Shown: in pieces, positions 1 through 7,907 of the stretch
Layout: every line of letters begins with the position of its first letter
Numbering within the stretch: the stretch's first letter is position 1
Assembly (NCBI GenBank): GCA_946533395.1
Contig: CAMNBU010000044.1
Coordinates: 1-15,823 of the forward strand
DNA: 15,823 bases
Direction: 5' to 3'
DNA from: UBA4292 sp002395865
GTDB taxonomy: Bacteria; Bacillota; Clostridia; Lachnospirales; Lachnospiraceae
Notes under the pieces: generated by a model
What the model was told of the DNA's origin: nothing
What the model saw: only the letters and a program-made list of their open reading frames with translations
Databases searched by the model: none
Made by a program: the position numbers and the translations under genes

Positions 1-482
1 TCCAGAATGCCCCATCTGAGAAGAAAACCGTTTAAGTATCCGTATCTGTCACCTGTGAGGATGACGTTCCAGATCAGGTACGCCTGACCGCAGATGGAGG
101 GCGCGTAGAAAATGAGTGTCAGGAAAGCTCTGAGCTTGCCCCTGAACTCGTTGATGATCCATGCGAACAGGAGGCAGAGCAGGTAGCTGACAGGTCCCGT
201 GATGACCGCAAGGATCAGTGTGTTCTTCAGTGAAACGATGAATATATCGTCATCGAGGAAGAGCTTGATGTAGTTGTCCCAGCCTATGAAGGTGGGTGCC
301 TCGAGCATGTTGAAGTAGGTAAAGCTCAGCACGATCGAGGTGAGGACCGGCAGCACTGTGAAAACGAAGAACAGTATGAAATACGGAGCGATCATGAAAT
401 ATGACGCCTTGCTCCTCGCCATCCTCTTGCCGAGAGTGGAATTCTTTCTGACGTTAGCCAGTATCTCTTCGTTAGATGTCAT
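1..482 (-). CDS. ABC sugar transporter permease, MalF/UgpA type (partial, 3' end outside window)
   Basis: This is the first 160 residues of an inner-membrane permease subunit of a carbohydrate ABC importer; the rest lies left of the window. The ATG at 482-480 has a strong upstream site (GAGGAGG, about six bases away), which fixes the start. After a short charged N-terminus, residues about 28-54 form the first membrane segment (FMIAPYFILFFVFTVLPV), followed by an FIGWDNYIKLF stretch typical of UgpA/MalF-type permeases just before the second segment (about 82-110) and a third from about 119. The conserved EAA loop that contacts the ATPase would lie further on and is not visible. The gene starts 13 bases after the stop of the solute-binding protein gene, so the two are surely cotranscribed. 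A second permease would be expected next. The substrate is inferred from the GH26 gene of the same operon: probably manno-oligosaccharides. Confidence 0.9.
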   Translation of the reverse strand, partial: MTSNEEILANVRKNSTLGKRMARSKASYFMIAPYFILFFVFTVLPVLTSIVLSFTYFNMLEAPTFIGWDNYIKLFLDDDIFIVSLKNTLILAVITGPVSYLLCLLFAWIINEFRGKLRAFLTLIFYAPSICGQAYLIWNVILTGDRYGYLNGFLLRWGIL

Positions 483-495
483 TTACTTCCTCCTC

Positions 496-3486
496 TCAGT
501 CCAGTCCGAACTCTGCTCGCTTGAATTCGATCTCCTCGTCGATCAGGAGCACCTTGTCCATGAGCTCCTCTCTCGGGGATACCGTATCCGTCTGCGTGGT
601 TACAGAGTAGAATGCGTTATTGATGTTACGCCATGTGAAGTAGCTTCCGGGCACCTGAGGTATTCCGAGAAGTCTGCTTCTCTGCTCAAGCAGTGTCTCG
701 AGGTCGCTGGTCGGCCAGTTGAGCTGTCCGAATGCCTCGTTGTTCGCGGTGGCCACTCTCGCGGAAGCACCCATGAGCGCCTCCATCTCTCTCGAGTACT
801 GTACCTGAGTCTCCTTGGATGTCCACCATTTTACGAACTTCCAGCAGCTCTCATCATGCTTGGTCTTGGCCATGATGACGCAAGCCGTGCCTGCGCTGCC
901 CGCGCTCCTGTCCACAGTCTCCTTCTCTCCGTCTCCGTCGAGATCCTTCGCCGTGCCGGGGATCGCAGCCATGCCCCACAGACCCTTGATATCGGGAGCC
1001 GATACCTGAAGGTTGTTGTAGGTGCTTATATCGGAAATAATAATAGGACACTCACCTGTCCTGAAACGCTCCTCAACTGAGGTCTCCTTGTCAAGCGTGT
1101 AATCCGTGTAATATGCGCAGTACTCTTTAAATGCGTTGATGCCCTCGTCGTTGTTCAGAAGCGACTTGGAACCGTTCTCGTTGTAGTACTCTCCACCGTT
1201 CTGGTACAGGAACATGTCGAATACCTGTTCCTGAGGCAGCATACCGAACTCCATCTGATTCTGCGAGAGGACCGCCATCGCGATCTTCACATCATCCCAC
1301 GTCTTCGGGACCTCAATACCGATCTCGGAGAGGATATCCTTCCTGTAGAACATCATGAGATAGGTCTGTGTCTCGGGAAGCGCGTATGTGGCACCGTTGA
1401 ACTGGAACGCCCTGTATGCGCTCTTGTTAAATCTGCCGAGCACCTCGTCAAGGTCGGGGAACTTCGATAGGTCGACGACCGCATTTCTTATACCGTAGTT
1501 CATCGGCACATCGTTGCCTACCTGAATGGCCACATCCGGGCCCTGCCCCGCGAGTGTCGCCTGAAGGAGCGTGCTGACATCGACGAGCATCACGTTTACC
1601 GGAACACCGGACTCGTTCGTGAATGTCTCATCGATCATGGACTTTATTACGTTTGCCTGGTCACGTCCGGTACCTACCCAGAGGGTGATGGCCTCGGAGG
1701 TCTGGCTCGCGTCAGCCACATTACCCACCTGGTTGTAGTCGATGATGAACGAGAAGAAAAGTCTCTCAAACTCATAGAGGAAGCTGTCGAACCAGCCCGT
1801 CTTTGAGACCTTGACATCCTGTGCGGGTGAGGTGATGTAGATAGTATCGAGCTGAAGCGGCTGGCTGAGTACCTGAGTGATCCAGTTACCGCAGGCTCTG
1901 ACATTGATCTTGAAGGTTCCGATGGTCTTGGAGAAGTCCTCCACGTCCTCAGACAGCTCCTCGAGCTCATCGCGCATGGTCAGGAGCACCGTCTCCTTAT
2001 CGGAGCCCTTGCCCGCCACGTCGCGCAGTCTCTTGATGACATCGTCGAGTCTCTTCGAGAGGTCAAGGCACTGCGCGGGAAGGCCCGGAAGGCTCGCCTC
2101 TATCTGATAGTCTCTGTCGGCGTCGGGTGAGACACCTGTGATTCTGATGACGTTTCTGTATACCGAGTTCAGGTCCGTAACGATATCCTGAACATCGCTG
2201 ATGATCTGAGAGAAATCTCCGAGAACGACCTCCATGCGGATGGTGTGCTCGCCCTGCTCAAGATATACCTTGTAGGGATTGCCTTCCTTGTCCGCAAGGA
2301 CCTCTGTCCTCCAGTTCTGCGCGTAGTTGAAACCGTAATCCGAGAACTCCTCGAAGGGAACTTCGCCGTCAATGGTGATCTTTCTCGAAACATAGATACC
2401 TCTCACGAAGTTCTGCTTGTCAAAGAGCGCCAGATTGTAAAGACCCGTTTCCGAGACCGTGAAGTTCCACTCGATCCACTGGCCTGTGAGTCTCCACGAG
2501 TTGCCGCCGATGGAGTTGTTCTTGAGCTCCTTGGCGCTTGACGGATACACCGCCGGAGAAGACTGATCCTGTACGGGATAGAGCATCTGCGAGTTGGTCT
2601 TGGAAGCGTTCTCGGCCTCGATGCGGATCGTCTGTCCGCTCGTGTCCTTCGCTCCCGCTGCCTCCCACTGCGCAAGCTTCTCGGCGTATGTGGGAATGAC
2701 ATCGACCTGACCGAGCTTCAGCCTTCTGATAAGCATCGGCTCACGAAGCGATACCATGGTGAGCGTGTGCTTTCCCTTTTCCAGATAGAAGCCGAGCTCG
2801 CTCGTCACGTAGCCTTCGCTGTCGTACAGATATGACTCCATCCACTCAGGCGCCTCGAGAAGTGAGGGCTTTAAGTCATTGCCCTGATTGTCCACTTCCC
2901 AGCTGAGCATCGAAATACCCTGCGGATCGGTATAGTATTCCTTCACTTCGTTCGAATAAACTCTGTCGAAAAGGACATCGGCACACTCCTGATAGGGAAG
3001 CGCTCCGTCTATAAAGAAGCCACGCTCTATCGAAGAGCTTGCACCCTCTACAGGTATGTAATTTATCGAGAGGAAATACCATCCGGTCTGGGGAACATCC
3101 ACATCGTACTCTATAAGTCCGCTCTCTGCGGTAAGCACCGCGTCGCCGCTTATATAGCTGTCATTGTCCGGATCCGGCAGGTAATCCGTCCTTACCTCCG
3201 GCTTGCTCTCCACATCGTTTCCGTCCGCGTCCTTGGTTCCGTCGGTGTATCTGACGTAGTCCCTGCCCTCGATGATGATCTCCTGAGAGGGCTTGCTGTC
3301 GTCGTGCTTTGCCGAATAGGCAGCGTAGGAATCGATACTCTTGTCGACGATGTAGGTTCCGATTATGTCCTCATAATCATCAAGCGGTGTGTCCGTCTCA
3401 GCGAATACGGGGAAGCTCATGGTCCCTGCCGTCATCACTAATGACATAAACGCCGCAAGCGCGCGGACATGTTTCCTCTTTGTCAT
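496..3486 (-). CDS. Large extracellular solute-binding protein with two carbohydrate-binding-like domains and a helical insert
   Basis: This 996-residue secreted protein most likely captures oligosaccharides for the ABC importer encoded next to it. Residues 1-30 are a Sec signal peptide ending in a plausible VFA|ET cleavage site; there is no Cys lipobox. Residues about 65-262 and 285-553 look like two beta-sandwich, galactose-binding-like domains: each has a GWYFL or GLYNL strand and a GKHTLTM or GEHTIRM strand. The second domain seems to be interrupted by a charged helical stretch (about 424-524) before its last strand, LQLDTIYITS. Residues about 597-996 match the family 1 solute-binding fold (ITLWVGTG, GQGPDVAIQ, YALPETQTYLMMFYRKDIL, KTWDDV). 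An acidic D848-x-D850-x-D852-G loop resembles a calcium-binding loop. Ordinary family 1 binding proteins have about 400-450 residues, so the N-terminal half is extra. AAGG eight bases before the ATG supports the start. The solute-binding role is firm; domain names are inferred without a search. Confidence 0.9.
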   Translation of the reverse strand: MTKRKHVRALAAFMSLVMTAGTMSFPVFAETDTPLDDYEDIIGTYIVDKSIDSYAAYSAKHDDSKPSQEIIIEGRDYVRYTDGTKDADGNDVESKPEVRTDYLPDPDNDSYISGDAVLTAESGLIEYDVDVPQTGWYFLSINYIPVEGASSSIERGFFIDGALPYQECADVLFDRVYSNEVKEYYTDPQGISMLSWEVDNQGNDLKPSLLEAPEWMESYLYDSEGYVTSELGFYLEKGKHTLTMVSLREPMLIRRLKLGQVDVIPTYAEKLAQWEAAGAKDTSGQTIRIEAENASKTNSQMLYPVQDQSSPAVYPSSAKELKNNSIGGNSWRLTGQWIEWNFTVSETGLYNLALFDKQNFVRGIYVSRKITIDGEVPFEEFSDYGFNYAQNWRTEVLADKEGNPYKVYLEQGEHTIRMEVVLGDFSQIISDVQDIVTDLNSVYRNVIRITGVSPDADRDYQIEASLPGLPAQCLDLSKRLDDVIKRLRDVAGKGSDKETVLLTMRDELEELSEDVEDFSKTIGTFKINVRACGNWITQVLSQPLQLDTIYITSPAQDVKVSKTGWFDSFLYEFERLFFSFIIDYNQVGNVADASQTSEAITLWVGTGRDQANVIKSMIDETFTNESGVPVNVMLVDVSTLLQATLAGQGPDVAIQVGNDVPMNYGIRNAVVDLSKFPDLDEVLGRFNKSAYRAFQFNGATYALPETQTYLMMFYRKDILSEIGIEVPKTWDDVKIAMAVLSQNQMEFGMLPQEQVFDMFLYQNGGEYYNENGSKSLLNNDEGINAFKEYCAYYTDYTLDKETSVEERFRTGECPIIISDISTYNNLQVSAPDIKGLWGMAAIPGTAKDLDGDGEKETVDRSAGSAGTACVIMAKTKHDESCWKFVKWWTSKETQVQYSREMEALMGASARVATANNEAFGQLNWPTSDLETLLEQRSRLLGIPQVPGSYFTWRNINNAFYSVTTQTDTVSPREELMDKVLLIDEEIEFKRAEFGLD

Positions 3487-3497
3487 TGTCTGTACCT

Positions 3498-3564
3498 TGC
3501 CGCAGGCATGGTGCCGTACAATGCCGTGCCTGCCGCGGCATTGCAGCAGCCGGGATTCGGCTGC
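3498..3564 (-). other. Two stem-loops in the leader of the solute-binding protein gene
   Basis: The 80-base gap between the YesL-like gene and the solute-binding protein gene is filled by two inverted repeats on the transcribed strand. The upstream one (3546-3564) is a perfect 7-bp stem, GCAGCCG with CGGCTGC and a 5-base loop, two bases past the YesL stop. The downstream one pairs 3498-3508 with 3527-3540, an 11-bp stem with a 3-base bulge and an 18-base loop. Its foot runs into the CAAGG ribosome binding site at 3495-3499. Neither is followed by a U-run, so these are probably not terminators. They could mark an RNA processing or stability boundary, or tune translation of the binding protein. 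Confidence 0.5.
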
Positions 3565-3566
3565 AG

Positions 3567-4214
3567 TTACTCATCAAACCATTCTTTTTCTTCTTCGGGT
3601 CCCTCAAACTTCGGCATATAGCGCTTCAGCGCCGGCTCCACGAGGTAAGTGGAGGCATATACCCAAAGTCCGGGCAGAAATACGGAGCATGGTATGGGCA
3701 GATAGAAAAATGCCGCCCATGCAAGCCCCACAGGTACAGCCGCCAGCAAAAGCGATCTGACAGGCTGCAGAAATATCATCTTAAGCGCCATCCTGGCCAT
3801 CCTGACCATTCCGACATCGAACCTCGATATGACCGCCATGAGATATATGACCCATGCAAAGGCTATGACCGAGACGACTATGTAGATCAGGTATAGGGGC
3901 TTCAGTTCATCCCACTGTCCCGTGAGGACCAGACCGGTGTTGAACCATATGAGCGCCCCTGCGGCGATCAATATGATATTAAATACGAGAGAACACTTGA
4001 ACGCTCTCTTGAAATTTCTGAAAAACTCTCTGACGGGATATCCGACATCGTGTCTTATGCTCTTCGCAACCGCATAATAGAAGGAGCTTCCGGCCCCCAC
4101 TATCGTGACTACCGGGAGGCTGCACAGAGCCCACACCAGCGACAGGATCACGAGCTGTCCGAACTTCGTCAGAAATGTCATAAATGGTCCGTCGACCGCG
4201 AAAAACCTCTCCAT
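3567..4214 (-). CDS. YesL-like (DUF624) membrane protein
   Basis: This 215-residue integral membrane protein resembles the YesL/DUF624 family, members of which sit in Firmicutes sugar-transport and polysaccharide-use operons such as the B. subtilis yes cluster. Its biochemical role is not established. Four hydrophobic stretches are visible, at about 19-42, 74-94, 107-129 and 154-185. The N-terminal pattern, a short amphipathic lead then LSLVWALCSLPVVTIVGAGSSFYYAV, is typical of the family, with a basic VREFFRNFKRAFK loop after it. The C-terminus is acidic (EGPEEEKEWFDE). The gene begins four bases after the stop of the GH26 gene, with no good ribosome binding site of its own, so translational coupling is likely. 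The context suggests a helper of the importer or of surface enzyme function; that part is inference. Confidence 0.82.
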   Translation of the reverse strand: MERFFAVDGPFMTFLTKFGQLVILSLVWALCSLPVVTIVGAGSSFYYAVAKSIRHDVGYPVREFFRNFKRAFKCSLVFNIILIAAGALIWFNTGLVLTGQWDELKPLYLIYIVVSVIAFAWVIYLMAVISRFDVGMVRMARMALKMIFLQPVRSLLLAAVPVGLAWAAFFYLPIPCSVFLPGLWVYASTYLVEPALKRYMPKFEGPEEEKEWFDE

Positions 4215-4218
4215 CGTG

Positions 4219-5856
4219 TCAGTCGAGCGGATATGTCTTCAGATCCGGCAGCGTATCCAGAGTCACCGTCAGTGGACTCGCATAGGCCTTCTCAAGGACC
4301 TCCTTGGTCGTGTAAGCCTCGGAATAGCGGTTGTACTTGGAGTTCTTCAGCACAAACTCTCCGCACCATGTACAGAAGTAGCCCCACATCGCGCCGTCCA
4401 TATAGCACTTCTCGGGATCTGGCACGCAGCCGTTCTCGGAAAGGACCACGAGCTTGTGTGTATCCGTGTAAGAGGCTGCCTCGAAAAACTTCGGGGCCTG
4501 TGAGCTGTCCACCTGATTGCCCGGGTAGATATCCTCACCTATGATATCGACATACTCATCACCCGGATACCATTCAGCGTCCTGACCGTTCCAGAGCCAG
4601 ATGAGATTGTTAAGGCCGTACTCATTCGTGAGTTTGTCGTAGAGGAGCTTCCACAGCGCCTTGTAGGGCTCTGCACCGCTCGCGCCCCACCAGAACCATC
4701 CGCCGCTTGCCTCGTGAAGCGGTCTCCAGATGATGGGCACGCCCGCGTCCTGAAGCTTCTGAAGCTGCTTCGCGATGGCGTCGATATCGGCCAGCAGAAG
4801 GTCGTAGCCCTCTGTATCCTCACCGTTCATTATCTTCTTCAGGCTGATATTCGTGTGTGACGTGTTGAAGCCGCCGTACCACTCGGCCGTCAGGTACTTA
4901 GAGGGAGCGTTCCAGTGCCAGCAGTATGTCACTATACCGCCCCTCTCCCACCAGTCGATAGCCATATCGACCGAGAAGGGGCTCGAGCCGTTCTCGACTC
5001 TCGATGGCGTATACTCCATCATGTCCAGTCCGAGGACTGCCGGTCTCTTACCGGTTATATTCATGATGGCCTGCATCTCCATGCCGCCGAAGCCGTAATC
5101 GCACACCTGTCCGGTGAGCATCTGCTTGCCGTAGATATCGCACAGATACTTCATAAGCCTCTTCGCGTTGTCAGTGGCATTCGGATTTATCAACTGAGAC
5201 GATACCTCATATATCGACATATCGGGCTCCTCGCCGAGGGTGATGGTCAGGTTGTCATACTTTGTATAGCCCCAGTAGGTCTCGAGCGCTATCTCGTGAT
5301 CACCGGCACTCATATACACATGCTCAACGGAGCACTCACTGTAGGTGCTCGTTGCGCACGGGAGGGAACATATCTCCGTCCCGTCGAGAAGCACGTAGTT
5401 ATACTTCTTCGCGCCGCCGCTGTTTGCAAGAAAAGTCAGATCATAATAGTAGTCATAGGGAACGTTCACAGAAAATGTGATGCGATCAGCCGATGTGTTC
5501 TCGTCACCAGTGCTGTTAAGTCCATCCGCGTAACCTCCGCCCGAACAGTTGTTGTCGGTTCCTGCATGGGCATTGCCGGTGAAGGAGGCGTCCTCCGCCT
5601 CGTACACCAGAGGTTCCATGGCACCTTGGGGTTTCGACGGTCTGGTCGGAAGCTGCGCATCAGGCTGCGGCTGAGTTTCGGTCTCCTGCGTATCTGAAGC
5701 CGTGGTCGTCTCCGCCAGGTGCGAAGCGGTGGTCGCCGCAGGGGTCGTGGACTTCTCATCCCCTCCTCCTGCGCAGCCGGAAGCTGACGCCATAACACTG
5801 AGGCACAGCGCCGCCGACAAGACTTTTGTGAGATTTTTACTGTAAAAACGTATCAT
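4219..5856 (-). CDS. GH26 beta-mannanase-type lipoprotein with CBM35-like domain
   Basis: This 545-residue surface enzyme is predicted to cleave beta-1,4-mannan. A lipoprotein signal ends in ASG-C28, so the enzyme should be lipid-anchored on the outer face of the membrane. A Thr/Pro/Gln-rich linker (about 35-80) leads to a CBM35/CBM6-like domain (about 83-207), which opens with VYEAEDASFTG and has a paired GDHEIAL strand. The GH26 domain spans about 228-510. The putative acid/base is E382 in WRPLHEASGGWFWWG and the putative nucleophile is E474 in VLSENG, both in the classic GH26 setting; YCWHWNAP (311-318) and LWLWNGQDAEWYPGD also fit. A GGAAGG site precedes the ATG. It is the first gene of the operon, behind the promoter at 5903-5931. 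GH26 also contains some beta-1,3-xylanases and lichenase-like enzymes, so the exact substrate is inferred; mannan is the most likely. Confidence 0.93.
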   Translation of the reverse strand: MIRFYSKNLTKVLSAALCLSVMASASGCAGGGDEKSTTPAATTASHLAETTTASDTQETETQPQPDAQLPTRPSKPQGAMEPLVYEAEDASFTGNAHAGTDNNCSGGGYADGLNSTGDENTSADRITFSVNVPYDYYYDLTFLANSGGAKKYNYVLLDGTEICSLPCATSTYSECSVEHVYMSAGDHEIALETYWGYTKYDNLTITLGEEPDMSIYEVSSQLINPNATDNAKRLMKYLCDIYGKQMLTGQVCDYGFGGMEMQAIMNITGKRPAVLGLDMMEYTPSRVENGSSPFSVDMAIDWWERGGIVTYCWHWNAPSKYLTAEWYGGFNTSHTNISLKKIMNGEDTEGYDLLLADIDAIAKQLQKLQDAGVPIIWRPLHEASGGWFWWGASGAEPYKALWKLLYDKLTNEYGLNNLIWLWNGQDAEWYPGDEYVDIIGEDIYPGNQVDSSQAPKFFEAASYTDTHKLVVLSENGCVPDPEKCYMDGAMWGYFCTWCGEFVLKNSKYNRYSEAYTTKEVLEKAYASPLTVTLDTLPDLKTYPLD

Positions 5857-5902
5857 CCTATTTCCTTCCGACTTTTAGACATAATTATACTTATATGGTC
5901 GC

Positions 5903-5931
5903 ATTATAGCATGCACCTTAAGGTTTCGCAA
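5903..5931 (-). promoter_or_regulatory. Sigma-A promoter of the GH26 mannan operon
   Basis: Read on the minus strand, TTGCGA (5931-5926) is followed by a 17-base spacer and a perfect TATAAT (5908-5903), with a TGC extension just before the -10 box. Transcription would start near 5896, about 40 bases before the GH26 start codon. A-runs directly upstream (about 5932-5962) resemble an UP element. The spacer holds a perfect 10-bp palindrome, ACCTTAAGGT (5915-5924), which could be bound by a regulator. No other promoter of comparable quality lies in this gap. Confidence 0.8.
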
Positions 5932-5978
5932 GTTTTTTTTGTTGCTTTTTAACAAATTTTTAACGTGCTGTGTGGTAT

Positions 5979-5996
5979 TTGTTCATAAATGAACAA
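5979..5996. promoter_or_regulatory. Inverted repeat, candidate operator or activator site upstream of the GH26 promoter
   Basis: TTGTTCAT and ATGAACAA form a perfect 8-2-8 inverted repeat about 50 bases upstream of the -35 box of the GH26 operon. The distance suits an activator site better than a repressor operator. There is no T-run after it on either strand, so it is unlikely to be a terminator. The cognate regulator is unknown. The rest of the 274-base gap (5857-6130) holds the promoter, A/T runs and the exporter terminator; no small gene is visible. Confidence 0.45.
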
Positions 5997-6062
5997 GGTT
6001 TTGGAACCTGAAACTGCTTATTTTGCCATGTTAAAATGCAAAAAAAGCCGTTCTGAATATAT

Positions 6063-6102
6063 AAAAAACGCCCAAAAATCGCATGTAAAACGTTTTCGGG
6101 CG
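6063..6102 (-). terminator. Intrinsic terminator of the ABC exporter pair
   Basis: On the minus strand, CGCCCGAAAA (6102-6093) pairs with TTTTTGGGCG (6078-6069), giving a 10-bp stem with one G-U pair. It is followed at once by six U residues (6068-6063). It lies about 28 bases after the stop of the second exporter gene. There is no T-run on the other side, so it acts in the minus direction only. It separates the exporter operon from the mannan operon. Confidence 0.8.
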
Positions 6103-6130
6103 AAAAAGTTATCTATTTTTTAATGTATTG

Positions 6131-7906
6131 TCAGGCGGGCTGATTCTGGGCCGTGTACAATTTGTAGTACAATCCTTTTCTGGCCATCAGCTCGTCGTGA
6201 GATCCGCTCTCGGCGATACCGCCGGCGTCTATGTACATGATCCTGTCACAGTTGCGGATGGTGGATAATCTGTGCGCGATGATGAACGAGGTCCTGCCCT
6301 TTAAGAGCTGGTTCAGGCCCTCCTGAAGCGCCTTCTCGGTCTGAACATCGATGCTTGAGGTCGCCTCGTCAAGTATCAGTATTGCCGGATCCGATAGCAG
6401 GGTCCTCGCAAACGAGATGAGCTGCTTCTGACCCTCCGAGAGCGATGAGCCCCTCTCTCTCACCTCTGTCTGATAGCCCTGCGGCATCTTCGAGATGAAT
6501 TCATCGGCTCTTACCGTCCTTGCGGCGCTGACTATCTGTCCGCTTTCGGCGTCGAGCCTTCCGTAACGAATGTTGTCCTCTACCGTTCCGGAGAAGATGA
6601 AGCTGTCCTGCATCATTATACCCATCTGGGACCTGAGCGATCTGAGCGTCACCTTGGATATGTCCTGTCCGTCGATCTTCACACAGCCGCTCCCCACATC
6701 GTAAAATCTGGAGAGCAGATTCACTATCGTGCTCTTTCCGGCTCCCGTGGGGCCTACCAGAGCCACGCTCTGACCCGGCTCAACATCGAACGATACGGAG
6801 TGCAGCACCTCCTTCGACTCGTCGTAGGAGAAAGTGACGTTCTCAAAGCTCACGCGGCCCTTTATTGGCGGCAGCTCTGTCGCTCCCTCCCTGTCCTTTA
6901 CGGTCACGGGCTCGTCTATCGTCTCGAATATCCTCTCGAGATAAGCTATGTTATTGATGAAGTTGTTGAATATGTTTCCGAGGTTCATTATCGGCTGCCA
7001 GAACATCGAAGCGTAGCTCGATATCGCGACGATGGTTCCGAGCGACTTATTTCCGGCGCCGAATATCACCAGGCCGAAGAGGAATATCGACGCCCTTACG
7101 AACACGGAGATGGTATCGATACCGGGCCAGATAAGGTTCGAATATCGCACTGCCGTCATCCAGGTTCTGCGGCAGTCGTTCGAGAGCCCCTCGAAGGTCT
7201 TCGCGTTCTCGTCCTCCCTCGCAAATATCTGAGTGATCCTGGCGCCCACGATATTCTCCTGCAGATAAGCATTCAGATTCGAGTTCTTGTTGGATACCGC
7301 CTGCCATGCCTTTCTCTGCTTGTTCTTCACCCAGAGCATGAACACCGCAAGTATCGGCACGCCGCACATTACCACGGCCGCCAGCTGAACATCCACGATG
7401 AACATGAACACTATGATGAAGAGCAGGTTGAAGCCCTCGAGTATTATGTTTATCAGACCGTTCGAGAGCATATCCGACACCGAGTTCACATAGTTTACGA
7501 CACGTATCAGTATCTTTCCGTGAGGTCTGTCGTCATAGTACTGGAAGGGCAGCTCCTGCAGATGCCCGAAGACATCCTTCCTTATATCGTAAATGATATC
7601 CTGGCTGACATTTACCATTATGCGGCTTCTGATGGTGGAGAAGACCGTGCTGATGATATACGCTCCTATCAGCATGAACACCAGCCTGTACAGCATGTCG
7701 GTGTTCTTCGCGGGAACGGCCACGTCCAGTGCCCGGCTGACGATCATCGGAGCCAGATAACCGAAGCCTCCTCCTATTGCCGAAAGACACAGGGCAAGGA
7801 TCATCAGCTTTATATATTTCTTTATGTATACCGAGGCTCTGAGGAGGTGCTTTATGTTAAAGGGCTCCTCCAGCCTCTCATCCTGTCTGTAAGTATTCTT
7901 TGCCAT
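6131..7906 (-). CDS. ABC exporter half-transporter, canonical ATP-site subunit
   Basis: This 591-residue protein has an N-terminal six-helix exporter domain (about 20-330) fused to an ATPase domain. The ATPase has Walker A GPTGAGKST (K391), Walker B ILILDEATSSID with catalytic E514, and the switch histidine H545 in IIAHRLST. Its signature reads LSEGQ (489-493) instead of LSGGQ. It follows the 601-residue partner with a one-base gap, and AGGAGG (7918-7913) six bases before the ATG sets the start. The pairing matches heterodimeric exporters such as BmrCD, TM287/288 or LmrCD: this chain supplies the working Walker A/B and the partner supplies the intact signature. Multidrug or peptide/lipid export is the family role; the true cargo cannot be read from the sequence. 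Confidence 0.93.
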   Translation of the reverse strand: MAKNTYRQDERLEEPFNIKHLLRASVYIKKYIKLMILALCLSAIGGGFGYLAPMIVSRALDVAVPAKNTDMLYRLVFMLIGAYIISTVFSTIRSRIMVNVSQDIIYDIRKDVFGHLQELPFQYYDDRPHGKILIRVVNYVNSVSDMLSNGLINIILEGFNLLFIIVFMFIVDVQLAAVVMCGVPILAVFMLWVKNKQRKAWQAVSNKNSNLNAYLQENIVGARITQIFAREDENAKTFEGLSNDCRRTWMTAVRYSNLIWPGIDTISVFVRASIFLFGLVIFGAGNKSLGTIVAISSYASMFWQPIMNLGNIFNNFINNIAYLERIFETIDEPVTVKDREGATELPPIKGRVSFENVTFSYDESKEVLHSVSFDVEPGQSVALVGPTGAGKSTIVNLLSRFYDVGSGCVKIDGQDISKVTLRSLRSQMGIMMQDSFIFSGTVEDNIRYGRLDAESGQIVSAARTVRADEFISKMPQGYQTEVRERGSSLSEGQKQLISFARTLLSDPAILILDEATSSIDVQTEKALQEGLNQLLKGRTSFIIAHRLSTIRNCDRIMYIDAGGIAESGSHDELMARKGLYYKLYTAQNQPA

Positions 7907-7907
7907 A

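Noticed and set aside
340..1080. A 246-codon plus-strand reading frame opposite the permease and binding-protein genes
   Set aside because: Antisense shadow of two recognisable genes with no ribosome site.
4915..5697. A 260-codon plus-strand reading frame opposite the GH26 gene
   Set aside because: Antisense to a clear enzyme gene; no family resemblance.
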